Source: an uncultured Acidobacteriaceae bacterium (GTDB lineage: Bacteria; Acidobacteriota; Terriglobia; Terriglobales; Acidobacteriaceae). From it: a DNA stretch of 64,000 nucleotides. The notes under the pieces were generated by a model. The model had not been told where the DNA came from, searched no databases, and saw only the letters and a list, made by a program, of their open reading frames with translations. Where the stretch lies: positions 1-64,000 of the forward strand of contig CAIKND010000237.1 in NCBI GenBank assembly GCA_903828675.1, read 5' to 3'. The position numbers were made by a program, and so were the translations under genes. This document shows positions 53,736-62,725 of the stretch, piece by piece (position 1 is the first letter of the stretch; the number at the start of each line of letters is the position of its first letter).

Positions 53736-54488
53736 CTAGCGGAAGCGCTTCGATGGCTCGTCAGAGAAAATCTGACCGTCGCGGATATGAACCACTCGAT
53801 GCGCGTATTCGGCGATGTCGGGCTCGTGCGTCACCAGAACGATGGTGTTGCCGCCCGCATGAAGTGTGTCGAACAGCGCCATGATCTCGGTGCCGGTCTT
53901 CGAGTCGAGATTGCCGGTAGGCTCGTCGGCCAGGATGATGGATGGGTGGTTGACCAGAGCGCGGGCGACGGCTACGCGCTGACGCTGTCCGCCGGAGAGT
54001 TCGTTCGGCTTGTGATACATGCGCGACTCGAGGCCCACATCGGTCAGGGCTTCCTTGGCGCGTGCCAGCCGCGCGGCGGCGGGGGTGCCATTGTAAATAA
54101 GCGGCAGCTCGACGTTATGCAATGAAGTGGCCCGGGCCAGCAGGTTGAACGTCTGAAAGACGAATCCAATTTCCTTGTTGCGGATGCGCGCCAACTGGTC
54201 GTCGTCCAGCTCGCTGACGAGCTGGCCGTTGAGCCAATAGCGACCTTTGGATGGCGTATCCAGGCAGCCGATCAGATTCATCAGCGTTGACTTGCCGGAG
54301 CCTGAGGGGCCCATGATCGCGACGTATTCATTGTGCTTGATGCGCAGGTTGACGCCGCGCAGGGCCTGCACCTGCTGCTCAGAGCCCATGTCGTACGTCC
54401 GCCACAGGTCCTCAACGACAATGACGTCGCTCGATGGTGGAGCCACGGGTTGCGCCAGGTCTTCGGTGATAGTCCCCATCATTGCCAT
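53736..54488 (-). CDS. MacB/LolD-type ABC transporter ATP-binding protein
   Basis: 250 aa, one nucleotide-binding domain. Walker A GPSGSGKST, Q-loop FVFQTFNLL, signature LSGGQRQRVAVARALV, Walker B IILADEPTGNLDS, switch His in LVTHEPD. VIVVEDLWRTYDMG.EQVQALRGVNL and the TFNLLARATSLHNVELPL block place it with MacB/LolD-like exporters that work with a FtsX/MacB-type permease. It follows the HlyD adaptor gene by 56 bp. No permease gene is present on either side, since the next gene downstream is convergent. Confidence 0.92.
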   Translation of the reverse strand: MAMMGTITEDLAQPVAPPSSDVIVVEDLWRTYDMGSEQQVQALRGVNLRIKHNEYVAIMGPSGSGKSTLMNLIGCLDTPSKGRYWLNGQLVSELDDDQLARIRNKEIGFVFQTFNLLARATSLHNVELPLIYNGTPAAARLARAKEALTDVGLESRMYHKPNELSGGQRQRVAVARALVNHPSIILADEPTGNLDSKTGTEIMALFDTLHAGGNTIVLVTHEPDIAEYAHRVVHIRDGQIFSDEPSKRFR

Positions 54489-54544
54489 CCGAATCTCATC
54501 CTTTGTGTGGAGGTTTGTCTCTGCGTCTGGATCGGACCCTGCAG

Positions 54545-55924
54545 TTAAGAGGATCCGCCCGATGGGAGCACGATCTTGACGGTGTCGCGCTTGAGCAGCG
54601 ACCCGCCTTTGAGCGCACGCAGAATTTTGTAGGGGCCGGTTACGATTTCCGCGCCCTCGTTGAGGCCGGAAAGCACCTCTATATCCGTCGCGCCTGTGAT
54701 GCCGGTGGTGACCGGAACAAACTTGGACCGCAACCTGCCTTTGGAGTCGGGGTCGACGACGAAGACGCCCTGGATCAGGTTCGGCTTGGCCGCCGGAGAC
54801 TGCGATGCCGCCTGCACATCGCCCTTGCCCTTCACGTTGTCCGTTGCCGGGTCGTGCATGGTCAGGGCCTGAATAGGCAGCGAGAGCACATTCGGCTTGT
54901 GGGCGGTGGTGATTTTGGCGGTGCTGGAAAGTCCTGGGCGAAGATCGTTCGAGGTCGTGTCGAGAGTGACCACAACCTTGAAGTCCTTGGCCTCTTCAGT
55001 GCCGGTTGTCGACTGCGAAGTGGCGATGCCCGTGGAGCGTAGCAGCGCCTGATCGCCGACCAGGGTTACATGTCCCTTGAAAGTCTTGCCCGGCAGGGCA
55101 TCGACGGAGATTTCAGCCGGCTGGCCAATCTGGATGTTGACGATGTCGGTCTCATCCACCTTGACCTCGGCGGTGACCACACTCATGTCGGCAAGCGTCA
55201 TCAGCGTGGAGCCCTCTGCGTTCTGGATGCCGACAACCACCGTTTCACCTTCGCGCAGCGGCATATTGGTGACAATGCCGTCAAAGGGCGCGGTGGCGAT
55301 GGTCTTGTTCAGCAGGTCGCGGTTGGCGCGCAGGGTAGCCACCGCGGTCTGCAGGTGTCCCCGTTGCGACTCGGTCTGCGCCTTGGCCTGGTTCAGCTGC
55401 GCCATGGCCTGCGAAACTGAAGCCATGTCGGTGTCGTAGGCGGCCTTCTTCGCATCGAATTCCGCTTTGGCTACGATGCCTGCCTGGAAGAGGCTCTGTG
55501 CGCGCTCCCAATCCAGCTTCTTTTGTTCAAGGTCGGCTTTGGCGTGCTCCAGGTTGGCTTCGGCGGTCTTCTCCGCTGCCAGATAGGAGGAAATATCGGT
55601 CTTGGCCGCGGCGATAGCGGATTCCTGGCCTGCGACGGTCGCTTCCTGCTGCACACTTTCAATTGTGGCTACGGTCTGGCCCTTCTTCACCAGATCACCT
55701 TCCTTCACAAAGAAGTGGGTGATGCGGCCAAACGAGGTGGCGCCCACGTTGACATAGGTCTTGGGCTTGATCTGTCCGGTGCCGCTGACGACCGTTGCCA
55801 GGTCTTGGCGCACGATCTTCGCGGTCAGAACCTTGGTGTAGCCTGACTGCTGTTTGATAACCATGAAGGCAACCAGCCCTCCGGCGACCAGTACGGCGAG
55901 AACAATTAGCAAAATTTTCTTCAT
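54545..55924 (-). CDS. HlyD/MacA-type periplasmic adaptor protein
   Basis: 459 aa from the ATG at 55924; the open frame begins six codons earlier at a TTG. Single N-terminal transmembrane anchor (about 2-24, LLIVLAVLVAGGLVAFMV). Barrel-sandwich/lipoyl halves: VSGTGQIKPKTYVNVGATSFGRITHFFVKEGD and IATAPFDGIVTNMPLREGE. A long coiled-coil hairpin lies between them (about 85-205, Ala/Gln/Lys-rich), then a beta-barrel with LADMSVVTAEVKVDETDI and a membrane-proximal domain (about 340-450). Links inner-membrane exporter to an outer-membrane channel. Operon with the ATPase; a TolC-like gene and a permease are absent here. Confidence 0.9.
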   Translation of the reverse strand: MKKILLIVLAVLVAGGLVAFMVIKQQSGYTKVLTAKIVRQDLATVVSGTGQIKPKTYVNVGATSFGRITHFFVKEGDLVKKGQTVATIESVQQEATVAGQESAIAAAKTDISSYLAAEKTAEANLEHAKADLEQKKLDWERAQSLFQAGIVAKAEFDAKKAAYDTDMASVSQAMAQLNQAKAQTESQRGHLQTAVATLRANRDLLNKTIATAPFDGIVTNMPLREGETVVVGIQNAEGSTLMTLADMSVVTAEVKVDETDIVNIQIGQPAEISVDALPGKTFKGHVTLVGDQALLRSTGIATSQSTTGTEEAKDFKVVVTLDTTSNDLRPGLSSTAKITTAHKPNVLSLPIQALTMHDPATDNVKGKGDVQAASQSPAAKPNLIQGVFVVDPDSKGRLRSKFVPVTTGITGATDIEVLSGLNEGAEIVTGPYKILRALKGGSLLKRDTVKIVLPSGGSS

Positions 55925-56211
55925 GTACTGTGCGTGCTCCAAATCCCTCTCAGTTCAGTGTACGCAATCTCCCCGCGTACAGTTCCCAAGAGCGGTCAAA
56001 CCGGCCCCTTACTGCTGGATCACAGGACATTCAGAGTGAAAACGTCCCGGACAAATCCCCAGAAACAGGGCGGTTATTAATTGGACGGCCGATTGGCTCC
56101 CTGGGTTTCGCCAAGTCCGTCCTATCGGCAATTCTACCTGCTTCCAGCTGCATTTTCGGTTACCTTGTGGGCGGTTGGACGTCCAATCGTCATCCGACTG
56201 CGCAAGGAATG
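55925..56211. promoter_or_regulatory. Divergent regulatory region with palindrome TTGGACGTCCAA
   Basis: The gap between the adaptor (minus strand) and the GWxTD gene (plus strand). A perfect 12-base palindrome TTGGACGTCCAA lies at 56175-56186, and a matching half-site TTGGAC at 56091-56096. A dimeric repressor could bind here and control one or both genes. No gene is seen. Confidence 0.4.
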
Positions 56212-56240
56212 TTGCCCAGCCCTACCGGGACCCGTAAAAT
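56212..56240 (+). promoter_or_regulatory. Candidate sigma-70 promoter of the GWxTD gene
   Basis: TTGCCC (56212-56217), a 17-bp spacer and TAAAAT (56235-56240): four and five of six consensus matches. A start near 56247 gives a short leader that contains the ribosome binding site GCAGGAG (56249-56255). The palindrome at 56175 lies just upstream. Confidence 0.5.
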
Positions 56241-56267
56241 AAGGGTTCGCAGGAGTTTTCAAGGCAA

Positions 56268-58025
56268 ATGATGCTCAACGGTCGTAATTTACTTTTCGGC
56301 GTACTTGGTTGCGGCTTGGTTTTTATCCCCGCGACAGGTCTTTTCTTCCAGCAGGCAGCCGCCCAGCCGGCCCCGGCCCAGGCACAAGGCCAACCACAGA
56401 CCGCACCGGCTACCGGCCAGGATCAGGAAATTGACCCTCGCAAGCGCCAGCGGTCCGATAAAGAACGCTATGTCACGCAAAAGGCCCTCCGCCAGGAGTT
56501 GAAGGGGACTTACAAAACCTGGCTCAACCAGGAAGTGCCCTACATCATCTCCGACGAGGAGCGCCGCGCTTTCACCAGCCTCAGTAACGATGAGGAGCGC
56601 GACTCCTTTATCGAAAACTTCTGGCTGCGGCGCAACCCGAGTCCGGATTCGCCCGAAAATCAGTATCGCGAGGAGCACTACCGGCGCATCGCTTACGCCA
56701 ACGAGCACTTTGCCGCCGGCAAGCCCGGCTGGAAGACCGATCGCGGACGCATTTATATCGCATGGGGTCCTGCCGATTCCATCGAGTCCCACCCCTCGGG
56801 CGGAAGCTACGACCGTACCCCAGAAGAAGGAGGCGGCTCCACCACCACTTTCCCATTCGAGACATGGCACTACCGCTATCTCGAGGGTGTCGGAGAGAAC
56901 GTCGACCTTGAATTTGTGGATAACTGCCAGTGCGGCGACTACCACTACACGCTGGATCGAAGCGAGAAGGACGCGCTGCTCAACGTTCCCGGCGCCGGCT
57001 TGACCACTTATGAGGAGATGAACCACAAGGACAAGACTGATCGCTTCAAGGGCAACGGTCTTGAAAACATAGGCGGCGGTCCTATGGGCGACTACCAGTC
57101 GGGCAAAGTCTTCGACCGCATCGAGCTGGGCGCCAAGCTTTTTGCCCCCCCGCCCGTCAAGTTCAAGGATCTTGAGGCCTTTGTTTCCGAGCACAAACTC
57201 CTCACCGGGCCGGTGTTCCCGTTCGACGTGCGCACCGACTTCATCCGCGTGACGGAGAGCATGGATACCGTCCCCATCACCATTCAGATCAGAAATCGTG
57301 ACATCACCTTCGTGACCAAGGAAGGCGTGTCCAAGGGCGTGGTCAACATCCTTGGCAAGGTGACCACTCTCACCCACAAGACCGTGCAGACGTTTGAGGA
57401 TACGGTCGAAGTGAATCAGCCGGCCGAGTTGCTCGAGAAGACCCTTGACCGTCAGTCGGTCTACTGGAAGGCCCTGCCGCTTATGCCCGGCCTCTACCGT
57501 CTAGATATCGCCATCAAGGACGTAAACAACCCCGATCACGTGGGAATTTTTGGCAGAGGCATTGACGTGCCGACCTACCACGATGAAAAACTAGGCGCCT
57601 CGTCGCTGATCCTGGCCGACCAGATGAACGTGGTTTCCTCTCGCGAAATTGGCAGCGGCAACTTCATCATCGGCAACACTTACATTCGGCCGCGCGTGAG
57701 CGCCAATTCGACTACGCCGGTCAAATTCAAGCGTACCCAGGATCTCAGCTTCTGGATGCAGGTTTACAATCTGGGTATCGACGAAGCCACCAAGAGCAAC
57801 CAGGCTACGGTCACTTACCAGATTACCGATACCGCTTCCGGGTCAATTATTCTGGAAAAGCAACTTGAGTCGAAGGAGCTTGGAGCGCACAGCGATCAGT
57901 TGACTGTGGAGAAAACGCTTGACCTCGCAGGCATCCAGCCAGGTAAATATAAGGTGACCGTGAAAATAAACGACTCAATTTCAAAACAAGAGATTGCGCA
58001 AACGGTACCTTTTGTCGTCGAATAG
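56268..58025 (+). CDS. GWxTD-domain protein, exported
   Basis: 585 aa. Signal peptide (about 1-32, ending near AAAQ), Gln/Pro/Ala-rich linker, then the GWxTD domain (about 75-210). It shows YIISDEERRAFTSLSNDEERDSFIENFWLRR, ANEHFAAGKPGWKTDRGRIYIAWGPAD (the defining GWKTD) and a Cys pair in DNCQCGDYHYTLD. The remainder is beta-rich, with several Ig-like stretches. The family is common in Acidobacteriota and Bacteroidota and is of unknown function, though usually extracytoplasmic. A second ATG is adjacent (codon 2). The next gene, an outer-membrane barrel, is 105 bp downstream on the same strand. Confidence 0.88.
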   Translation: MMLNGRNLLFGVLGCGLVFIPATGLFFQQAAAQPAPAQAQGQPQTAPATGQDQEIDPRKRQRSDKERYVTQKALRQELKGTYKTWLNQEVPYIISDEERRAFTSLSNDEERDSFIENFWLRRNPSPDSPENQYREEHYRRIAYANEHFAAGKPGWKTDRGRIYIAWGPADSIESHPSGGSYDRTPEEGGGSTTTFPFETWHYRYLEGVGENVDLEFVDNCQCGDYHYTLDRSEKDALLNVPGAGLTTYEEMNHKDKTDRFKGNGLENIGGGPMGDYQSGKVFDRIELGAKLFAPPPVKFKDLEAFVSEHKLLTGPVFPFDVRTDFIRVTESMDTVPITIQIRNRDITFVTKEGVSKGVVNILGKVTTLTHKTVQTFEDTVEVNQPAELLEKTLDRQSVYWKALPLMPGLYRLDIAIKDVNNPDHVGIFGRGIDVPTYHDEKLGASSLILADQMNVVSSREIGSGNFIIGNTYIRPRVSANSTTPVKFKRTQDLSFWMQVYNLGIDEATKSNQATVTYQITDTASGSIILEKQLESKELGAHSDQLTVEKTLDLAGIQPGKYKVTVKINDSISKQEIAQTVPFVVE

Positions 58026-58032
58026 GAATATC

Positions 58033-58078
58033 CCCGCGCAGTTCATATCCGAACCTGAGATTCGGAAGGCTGCGCGGG
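58033..58078 (+). terminator. Hairpin between the GWxTD and barrel genes
   Basis: Perfect nine-base stem CCCGCGCAG / CTGCGCGGG with a nested TCCGAA / TTCGGA in its loop, then TTCAAATT. It begins eight bases past the stop. It could terminate or attenuate transcription into the barrel gene. Confidence 0.55.
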
Positions 58079-58130
58079 TTCAAATTGCGCTAATATTGCC
58101 AGGGACGACGCCAGGTCACATACAACAGTG

Positions 58131-59825
58131 ATGAAGCGCAGAGCCCATTTCGCCGGATTTGCAATGATGATCGCTCTGGGAGCTGTCTCCGTATGCGGAG
58201 CTGCCCCCACATCGGTCTCTGGAGTGGTGCGCGACTCCTCCGGTGCGCCGCAGATCGGCGCGGAAGTGCAGTTGCTTCGCCCTGACCTCTCCGTCATTAC
58301 CAGCGTCTATACAAATGGCAAGGGCCGTTTTGTCATCTCTTCGATGCTCCCCGGCCGTTATGCGCTCAAGGCGATGGGCGCATCTTATCTGCCTTCCCTG
58401 AGGGAAAACGTCCGCGCGCGGGCCGGTACGGTCGTGAACCTCACGCTCAACTCCCTTTACGAGGTGATGCAGTGGCTTCCTGCCCAGCCGCGCGCCGTCA
58501 ACGTACAAAAAGATGACTGGGCCTGGACGCTGCGTTCGGCCGCCAATCGCCCACTATTGCGTTGGTTGGAAGACGGCCCCCTGGTAGTTGTCTCGGACGG
58601 TTCCGGCGCGGCGCCAAAGCTCAAAGCGCGGCTCATGGCCACAGGCCAGGACGGTACTTTTGGCGAGAGCGGAGAGCGCTTCTCAGCCTCGGTTGAAGAT
58701 ACGCCCTCCAACAGCCGCGAACTGCTGGCTCGCGTGGATTTTGCACCCAATACCGACGCCGGCATGGAATCCATGCTGGGCTTCCGCCAGGATCTGGGAT
58801 TTGCCGGTTCGGTGCAATCGGTGGCGGCAGTTGCTATTCACCCCGAAGTGGATGGCCCTGATGGCCCCGGCATGAGCGAAGCCGCAATCCGCACATCGGA
58901 AACCATGCGCATGGGCGATGAGTTCGAGGCGGAGGTGGGCTCCACGCAAGTGCTGGCACGCCTCGCTGAGCAATCTTCGGATATCGTGGCCGCGGCCCTG
59001 CCCTTTGCCACGGTCAACTGGCGTGGCGGCAATTCGACCGTCGGCTATCGGATGGCGACTTTCAAGCCCAGTTCACGGCGTAGTGATGAGTCTCAACCCT
59101 CGACCTGGCTTCCGGTCTTCTCCGTGCGTAACGGCAAGTTGGCCTTGGATCACGGCCTGCACCAGGAATTTGGCTGGGAACGGCGCACCGATGTCTCTGA
59201 CATGAGCGTGCAGGTATACTCTGACAACTTCCAGAATCCGGCCATTGAAGCCATGGGGCACTTTGCATCTGGCAATTCCGGCAGACCTGTTGTCACCGAG
59301 GCGCTCTTTGACCGCGGCAGCAACCTGCTGCGCACCGCCGGACCCAATTTCTCGACCACCGGAATGCAGGCCACCATTGAACGCCGTCTGCATGGTGGCA
59401 ATTATGTCCGGGTGAGCTACGCCAACGGCAACGCGCTGGTGATGTCCGCCCAGCAGGGGCCGGTTGATTTGACTGACATCCTTGCAGCCGTTCATCCCCG
59501 CCGCGCCCAGACCTACTCGATTTCACTGTCCGGCACCCTGGACGGCACTGGAACCCGCTGGCGCGCCAGTTACCGCTGGCAACCCGACGACACCGTCACA
59601 GAGGTTGCGCCGTATGCGCTGGACGCAGCTGCGCCTTACCTCAATATGCACCTGCGGCAGCCCATCCACATGGGCCGCGAGGGCTCGATGGGCATTGAGG
59701 CGCTGCTGGATGTTCAGAACATGCTTGCCGAGGGGTACCGTCCCTACCTTCTAAGCGACGGCTCGCTCCTGGTCTTCGCCCAGGATCAGCGCGGCTTCCG
59801 CGGCGGCCTCGCCTTTACCTTTTAA
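58131..59825 (+). CDS. TonB-receptor-like outer-membrane barrel with carboxypeptidase-regulatory domain, no plug
   Basis: 564 aa from the ATG at 58131 (GTG one codon earlier). Signal peptide to about residue 24, then a CarboxypepD_reg domain (about 26-105; TSVSGVVRDSSGAPQIGAEVQLL...GRFVISSMLPGRYALKAMG). The rest is a strand-rich barrel ending GGLAFTF, an outer-membrane C-terminal signature. No plug motifs (such as VRVETTN or TKSGTN in the large receptor) can be found. It is far shorter than Oar-type receptors and likely an outer-membrane partner of the GWxTD protein before it. Function unknown. Confidence 0.72.
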   Translation: MKRRAHFAGFAMMIALGAVSVCGAAPTSVSGVVRDSSGAPQIGAEVQLLRPDLSVITSVYTNGKGRFVISSMLPGRYALKAMGASYLPSLRENVRARAGTVVNLTLNSLYEVMQWLPAQPRAVNVQKDDWAWTLRSAANRPLLRWLEDGPLVVVSDGSGAAPKLKARLMATGQDGTFGESGERFSASVEDTPSNSRELLARVDFAPNTDAGMESMLGFRQDLGFAGSVQSVAAVAIHPEVDGPDGPGMSEAAIRTSETMRMGDEFEAEVGSTQVLARLAEQSSDIVAAALPFATVNWRGGNSTVGYRMATFKPSSRRSDESQPSTWLPVFSVRNGKLALDHGLHQEFGWERRTDVSDMSVQVYSDNFQNPAIEAMGHFASGNSGRPVVTEALFDRGSNLLRTAGPNFSTTGMQATIERRLHGGNYVRVSYANGNALVMSAQQGPVDLTDILAAVHPRRAQTYSISLSGTLDGTGTRWRASYRWQPDDTVTEVAPYALDAAAPYLNMHLRQPIHMGREGSMGIEALLDVQNMLAEGYRPYLLSDGSLLVFAQDQRGFRGGLAFTF

Positions 59826-60014
59826 ACCCAAAAACTCCCCCTCTTCTCAACACACCCAAATCACCAGCCGCTTTAGCTTGGTCGGCACATCGTTCATGCC
59901 GGATCGCTGGACGCCTCTCTGGTCCATTCTTGCCCTCGAACACTCTGCCTCTGGGTCGGCGCGGCTTGCAAGAAGCCGGGTATACGACTAGATTTGCCCG
60001 TGGGTATTTCTTTC

Positions 60015-61613
60015 ATGCGCATACGTAATTTCCTTGCTGCTTCTCTTCTCGCCCTCACCGCGCTTCCACTGGCTTTGGCCGTCGAAGCCCCGCGACTGCA
60101 ACAAAAAGACGGCCGCTACACGCTGCTCGTTGAAGGCCGCCCGTTCCTCATTCTCGGCGGACAGATTCACAACTCCAGCGCCTGGCCAAGCGAGTTGCCG
60201 CAGGTATGGCAGGCCATGGCCGCCCTGCACGCCAACACCATGGCCGCGCCCGCCTATTGGGAGCAGATTGAGCCCCAGCCCGGCCACTTCGACTTCAGCA
60301 ACGTGGATCTGCTGGTCGAGGGAGCCCGCGCGCACAATCTGCACATGGTTCTGCTGTGGTTCGGAACCTGGAAGAACGGCAACATGCAATATGCGCCGGA
60401 GTGGGTCAAGACCGACGCCAGGCGCTTCCCCCGCATGATCCGGCCTGACGGAGAACCTACCGACGTTCTCTCCGCCAACTCTCGCACCAATCTCGAAGCG
60501 GATAAGGCGGCCTTCACCGCTCTGATGCGGCACATGAAGCAGATCGACGGAGAGCAGCACACGGTTCTGCTGGTGCAGGTTGAAAACGAGTCCGGCGGCA
60601 TTGGCAGCGTGAGGGACTTTTCTCCCGAGTCAAACCGCGAGTTTGCCGGGCAGGTTCCCGCCGACCTGTTGGCCGCGGTTCACGAGCAGCCCGGTACGTG
60701 GAGCCAGGTCTTTGCCTCCGAAGCTGACGAGATGTTCCAGGTCTACCAGCAGGCAAGGTACATCAACGAGATCGCCGCGGCCGGCAAGGCGGAGTTCACC
60801 GTTCCCTATTACATCAATGTATGGCCCAGCCACTTCACGCAGGAGTTGCCGCAGCGCCAGGTCGCGATCGCAGGCATTCTCTACCCCAGCGGCGGCGCGG
60901 TGCAGAAGCTGGTCGGCCTTTGGCGCGCTCTTGCGCCCTCCATCGACATGATCGGCCCGGACATCTACACCGACGACTCCGCCGCCTACCGCGAACTGAT
61001 GCGCACCTATCATCGCCCCGACAATCCACTGTGGATCCCTGAGACCGGGCGCAGCGACAACTTCGCAAAGTTCTTCTTCTACGCCATTGGCGACGGCGCT
61101 ATCGGATTCTCGCCCTTTGGCGTGGACAATTCAGGATGGAACAGCCTCGGAGACGACCCCTGGAAGGCGCACGCCAGAAACTTCGCCCTCATCGAGCCCA
61201 TGAGCCGCGAAATCGCCCAACTGGAGTTTGAAGGCAAGCTGAAGACCAGCGTGGAGGAGCCGGGACAGTCGCAGCAGGAACTGGATTTCGGCGCCTGGCA
61301 GGCCACAGTTTCCTATGGCTTCCCGCAACGCGACGGCGTCAAGCCCCCGGGTACCAAGGACGCCCACGCCGTGGCCCTGGTCGCACAACTTGGCCCGGAC
61401 GAGTTTCTGGTCACTGGCCAGGACTCGAGCGTCAATTTTCATGTGCAGGGCAAACTGCCCGGGATGCGTTCGCAGATCCTCTCGGCACAGGAAGGCAGCT
61501 ATGAGAACGGTGTCTGGAAGCCCGTCAGGCTGTGGAATGGCGATGAGGTAGACCGCGGATTGTGCTTCCATCAGAAGCCCGTGGTGGTTCGCGTACGTAT
61601 GGGAAGGTTCTAG
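60015..61613 (+). CDS. GH35 beta-galactosidase with DUF5597-type C-terminus, exported
   Basis: 532 aa from the ATG at 60015 (an in-frame GTG at 60000 or TTG at 59994 would put extra residues before the signal peptide). The signal ends near ALAV. Barrel motifs: FLILGGQIHNSSAWP, APAYWEQIEPQPGHFDFS, LVQVENESG with acid/base Glu192, MIGPDIY and LWIPETGR with candidate nucleophile Glu343. The C-terminal beta-domain fits the DUF5597 subgroup. Removes terminal beta-galactose or a related sugar from extracellular glycans. First gene of a same-strand run with an isomerase, a zinc dehydrogenase and an SDR. Confidence 0.87.
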   Translation: MRIRNFLAASLLALTALPLALAVEAPRLQQKDGRYTLLVEGRPFLILGGQIHNSSAWPSELPQVWQAMAALHANTMAAPAYWEQIEPQPGHFDFSNVDLLVEGARAHNLHMVLLWFGTWKNGNMQYAPEWVKTDARRFPRMIRPDGEPTDVLSANSRTNLEADKAAFTALMRHMKQIDGEQHTVLLVQVENESGGIGSVRDFSPESNREFAGQVPADLLAAVHEQPGTWSQVFASEADEMFQVYQQARYINEIAAAGKAEFTVPYYINVWPSHFTQELPQRQVAIAGILYPSGGAVQKLVGLWRALAPSIDMIGPDIYTDDSAAYRELMRTYHRPDNPLWIPETGRSDNFAKFFFYAIGDGAIGFSPFGVDNSGWNSLGDDPWKAHARNFALIEPMSREIAQLEFEGKLKTSVEEPGQSQQELDFGAWQATVSYGFPQRDGVKPPGTKDAHAVALVAQLGPDEFLVTGQDSSVNFHVQGKLPGMRSQILSAQEGSYENGVWKPVRLWNGDEVDRGLCFHQKPVVVRVRMGRF

Positions 61614-61707
61614 GAGTCGGCTATCCGCCGGTCACTCCTGGCAGCCCATCCGGCGGCATCGAGTTACGCTCAAAGATGCTCCCGCGCCGGCTGCCGCAAA
61701 AAAGCTC

Positions 61708-61755
61708 CGTGCCACATCCTTTCCGCTTTTTCCTGCGGAAAGGGTGGGACGGCGA
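61708..61755. repeat. Intergenic hairpin repeat (copy i)
   Basis: CCACATCCTTTCCGC (61712-61726) pairs with GCGGAAAGGGTGGG (61735-61748). It is the reverse complement of the copy at 1408, and the flank GGCACGGAGC followed by T's is shared. It lies within the leader of the next gene, so it may shape expression inside the operon. Confidence 0.7.
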
Positions 61756-61801
61756 AACCCTCAACCAGTCCCGTTCAACGGGAACGGATCGGAGAAGCAA
61801 C

Positions 61802-62671
61802 ATGAGTATGTTTGAAATCAGCCGCCGCACTGCACTGAAAAGCGGACTTGCCGCAACCGCCTTGGCATCGTTCCCAGGGTTACTCATAAGCCAAGAGGCA
61901 GTCACACCCAGGAAGAAGCGGATCAAGCAGTCGGTCTGCCGCTGGTGCTATCAGAAGATCGCTCTCGACGATTTATGCGCGTCCGCTGCGCAAATGGGCC
62001 TCACCGGCATAGACCTGCTTGAGCCGGCCGAGTATGCCGCTCCCCGCCGCCACGGACTCATCTGCACCATGGGCTACGCCGGTGGTGGAGAGATTCCCGA
62101 AGCGCTTAACCGGCCCGAACATCATGCCGCCATCGAAGCGGCCTTCCGCACCAACATTCCCCTCGCGGCCAAGGCCGGCGTACCCAACGTCATTACTTTT
62201 TCGGGCAATCGCAAGGGCATGGCCGACGAAGAGGGCGCGCGCAACACGGTGGCTGGTCTCAATCGCGTAAAAAAGATCGCCGAAAATAATGGAGTCACCA
62301 TCTGCCTTGAGTTACTCAACAGCAAGGTCAACCACCCGGACTATATGGCGGACCACACCGCCTGGGGCGCGCGCGTCATGCAGGAGGTAAATTCGCCCAA
62401 CGTCAAGCTGCTCTACGACGTCTACCACATGCAGATTATGGAGGGCGACCTCATCGACACCATTCGCAAAAACATCGCGTGGATTGGGCACTTCCACACC
62501 GGCGGCGTGCCCGGACGGCACGAACTCGACAACACCCAGGAGGTACAATGGGACAGTGTCATGCGAGTCATCGCGGAGTCCGGGTTCACAGGTTATGTGG
62601 CTCATGAATTTATTCCGCTGCGCGATCCCATGACCAGCCTGCGCGCGGCAGTCGACCTTTGCGACGTATAA
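61802..62671 (+). CDS. Tat-exported hydroxypyruvate isomerase-like TIM barrel (3)
   Basis: 289 aa from the ATG at 61802, with GGAGAAG upstream; the frame is open to 61562 but translates hairpin copy i. Tat-like leader SRRTALKSGLAATALASFPGLL (about 7-28). Barrel with KQSVCRWCYQKIALDDL, GITGIDLLEPAEY, GGEIPEALNRPEHHAAIE, TICLELLNSK (Glu), LLYDVYHMQIMEGDL (Asp/His), GHFHTGGVPGRHELD and GYVAHEFIPL (Glu). Hyi-family members isomerise hydroxypyruvate or related keto-sugars. It lies between the GH35 and dehydrogenase genes, so a sugar released by GH35 is a plausible substrate. Confidence 0.83.
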   Translation: MSMFEISRRTALKSGLAATALASFPGLLISQEAVTPRKKRIKQSVCRWCYQKIALDDLCASAAQMGLTGIDLLEPAEYAAPRRHGLICTMGYAGGGEIPEALNRPEHHAAIEAAFRTNIPLAAKAGVPNVITFSGNRKGMADEEGARNTVAGLNRVKKIAENNGVTICLELLNSKVNHPDYMADHTAWGARVMQEVNSPNVKLLYDVYHMQIMEGDLIDTIRKNIAWIGHFHTGGVPGRHELDNTQEVQWDSVMRVIAESGFTGYVAHEFIPLRDPMTSLRAAVDLCDV

Positions 62672-62725
62672 CTCGCTTGCTTCAGCCCTATCGCCAAACT
62701 TACTAAGTTGAGAGGAAGATAAGTT

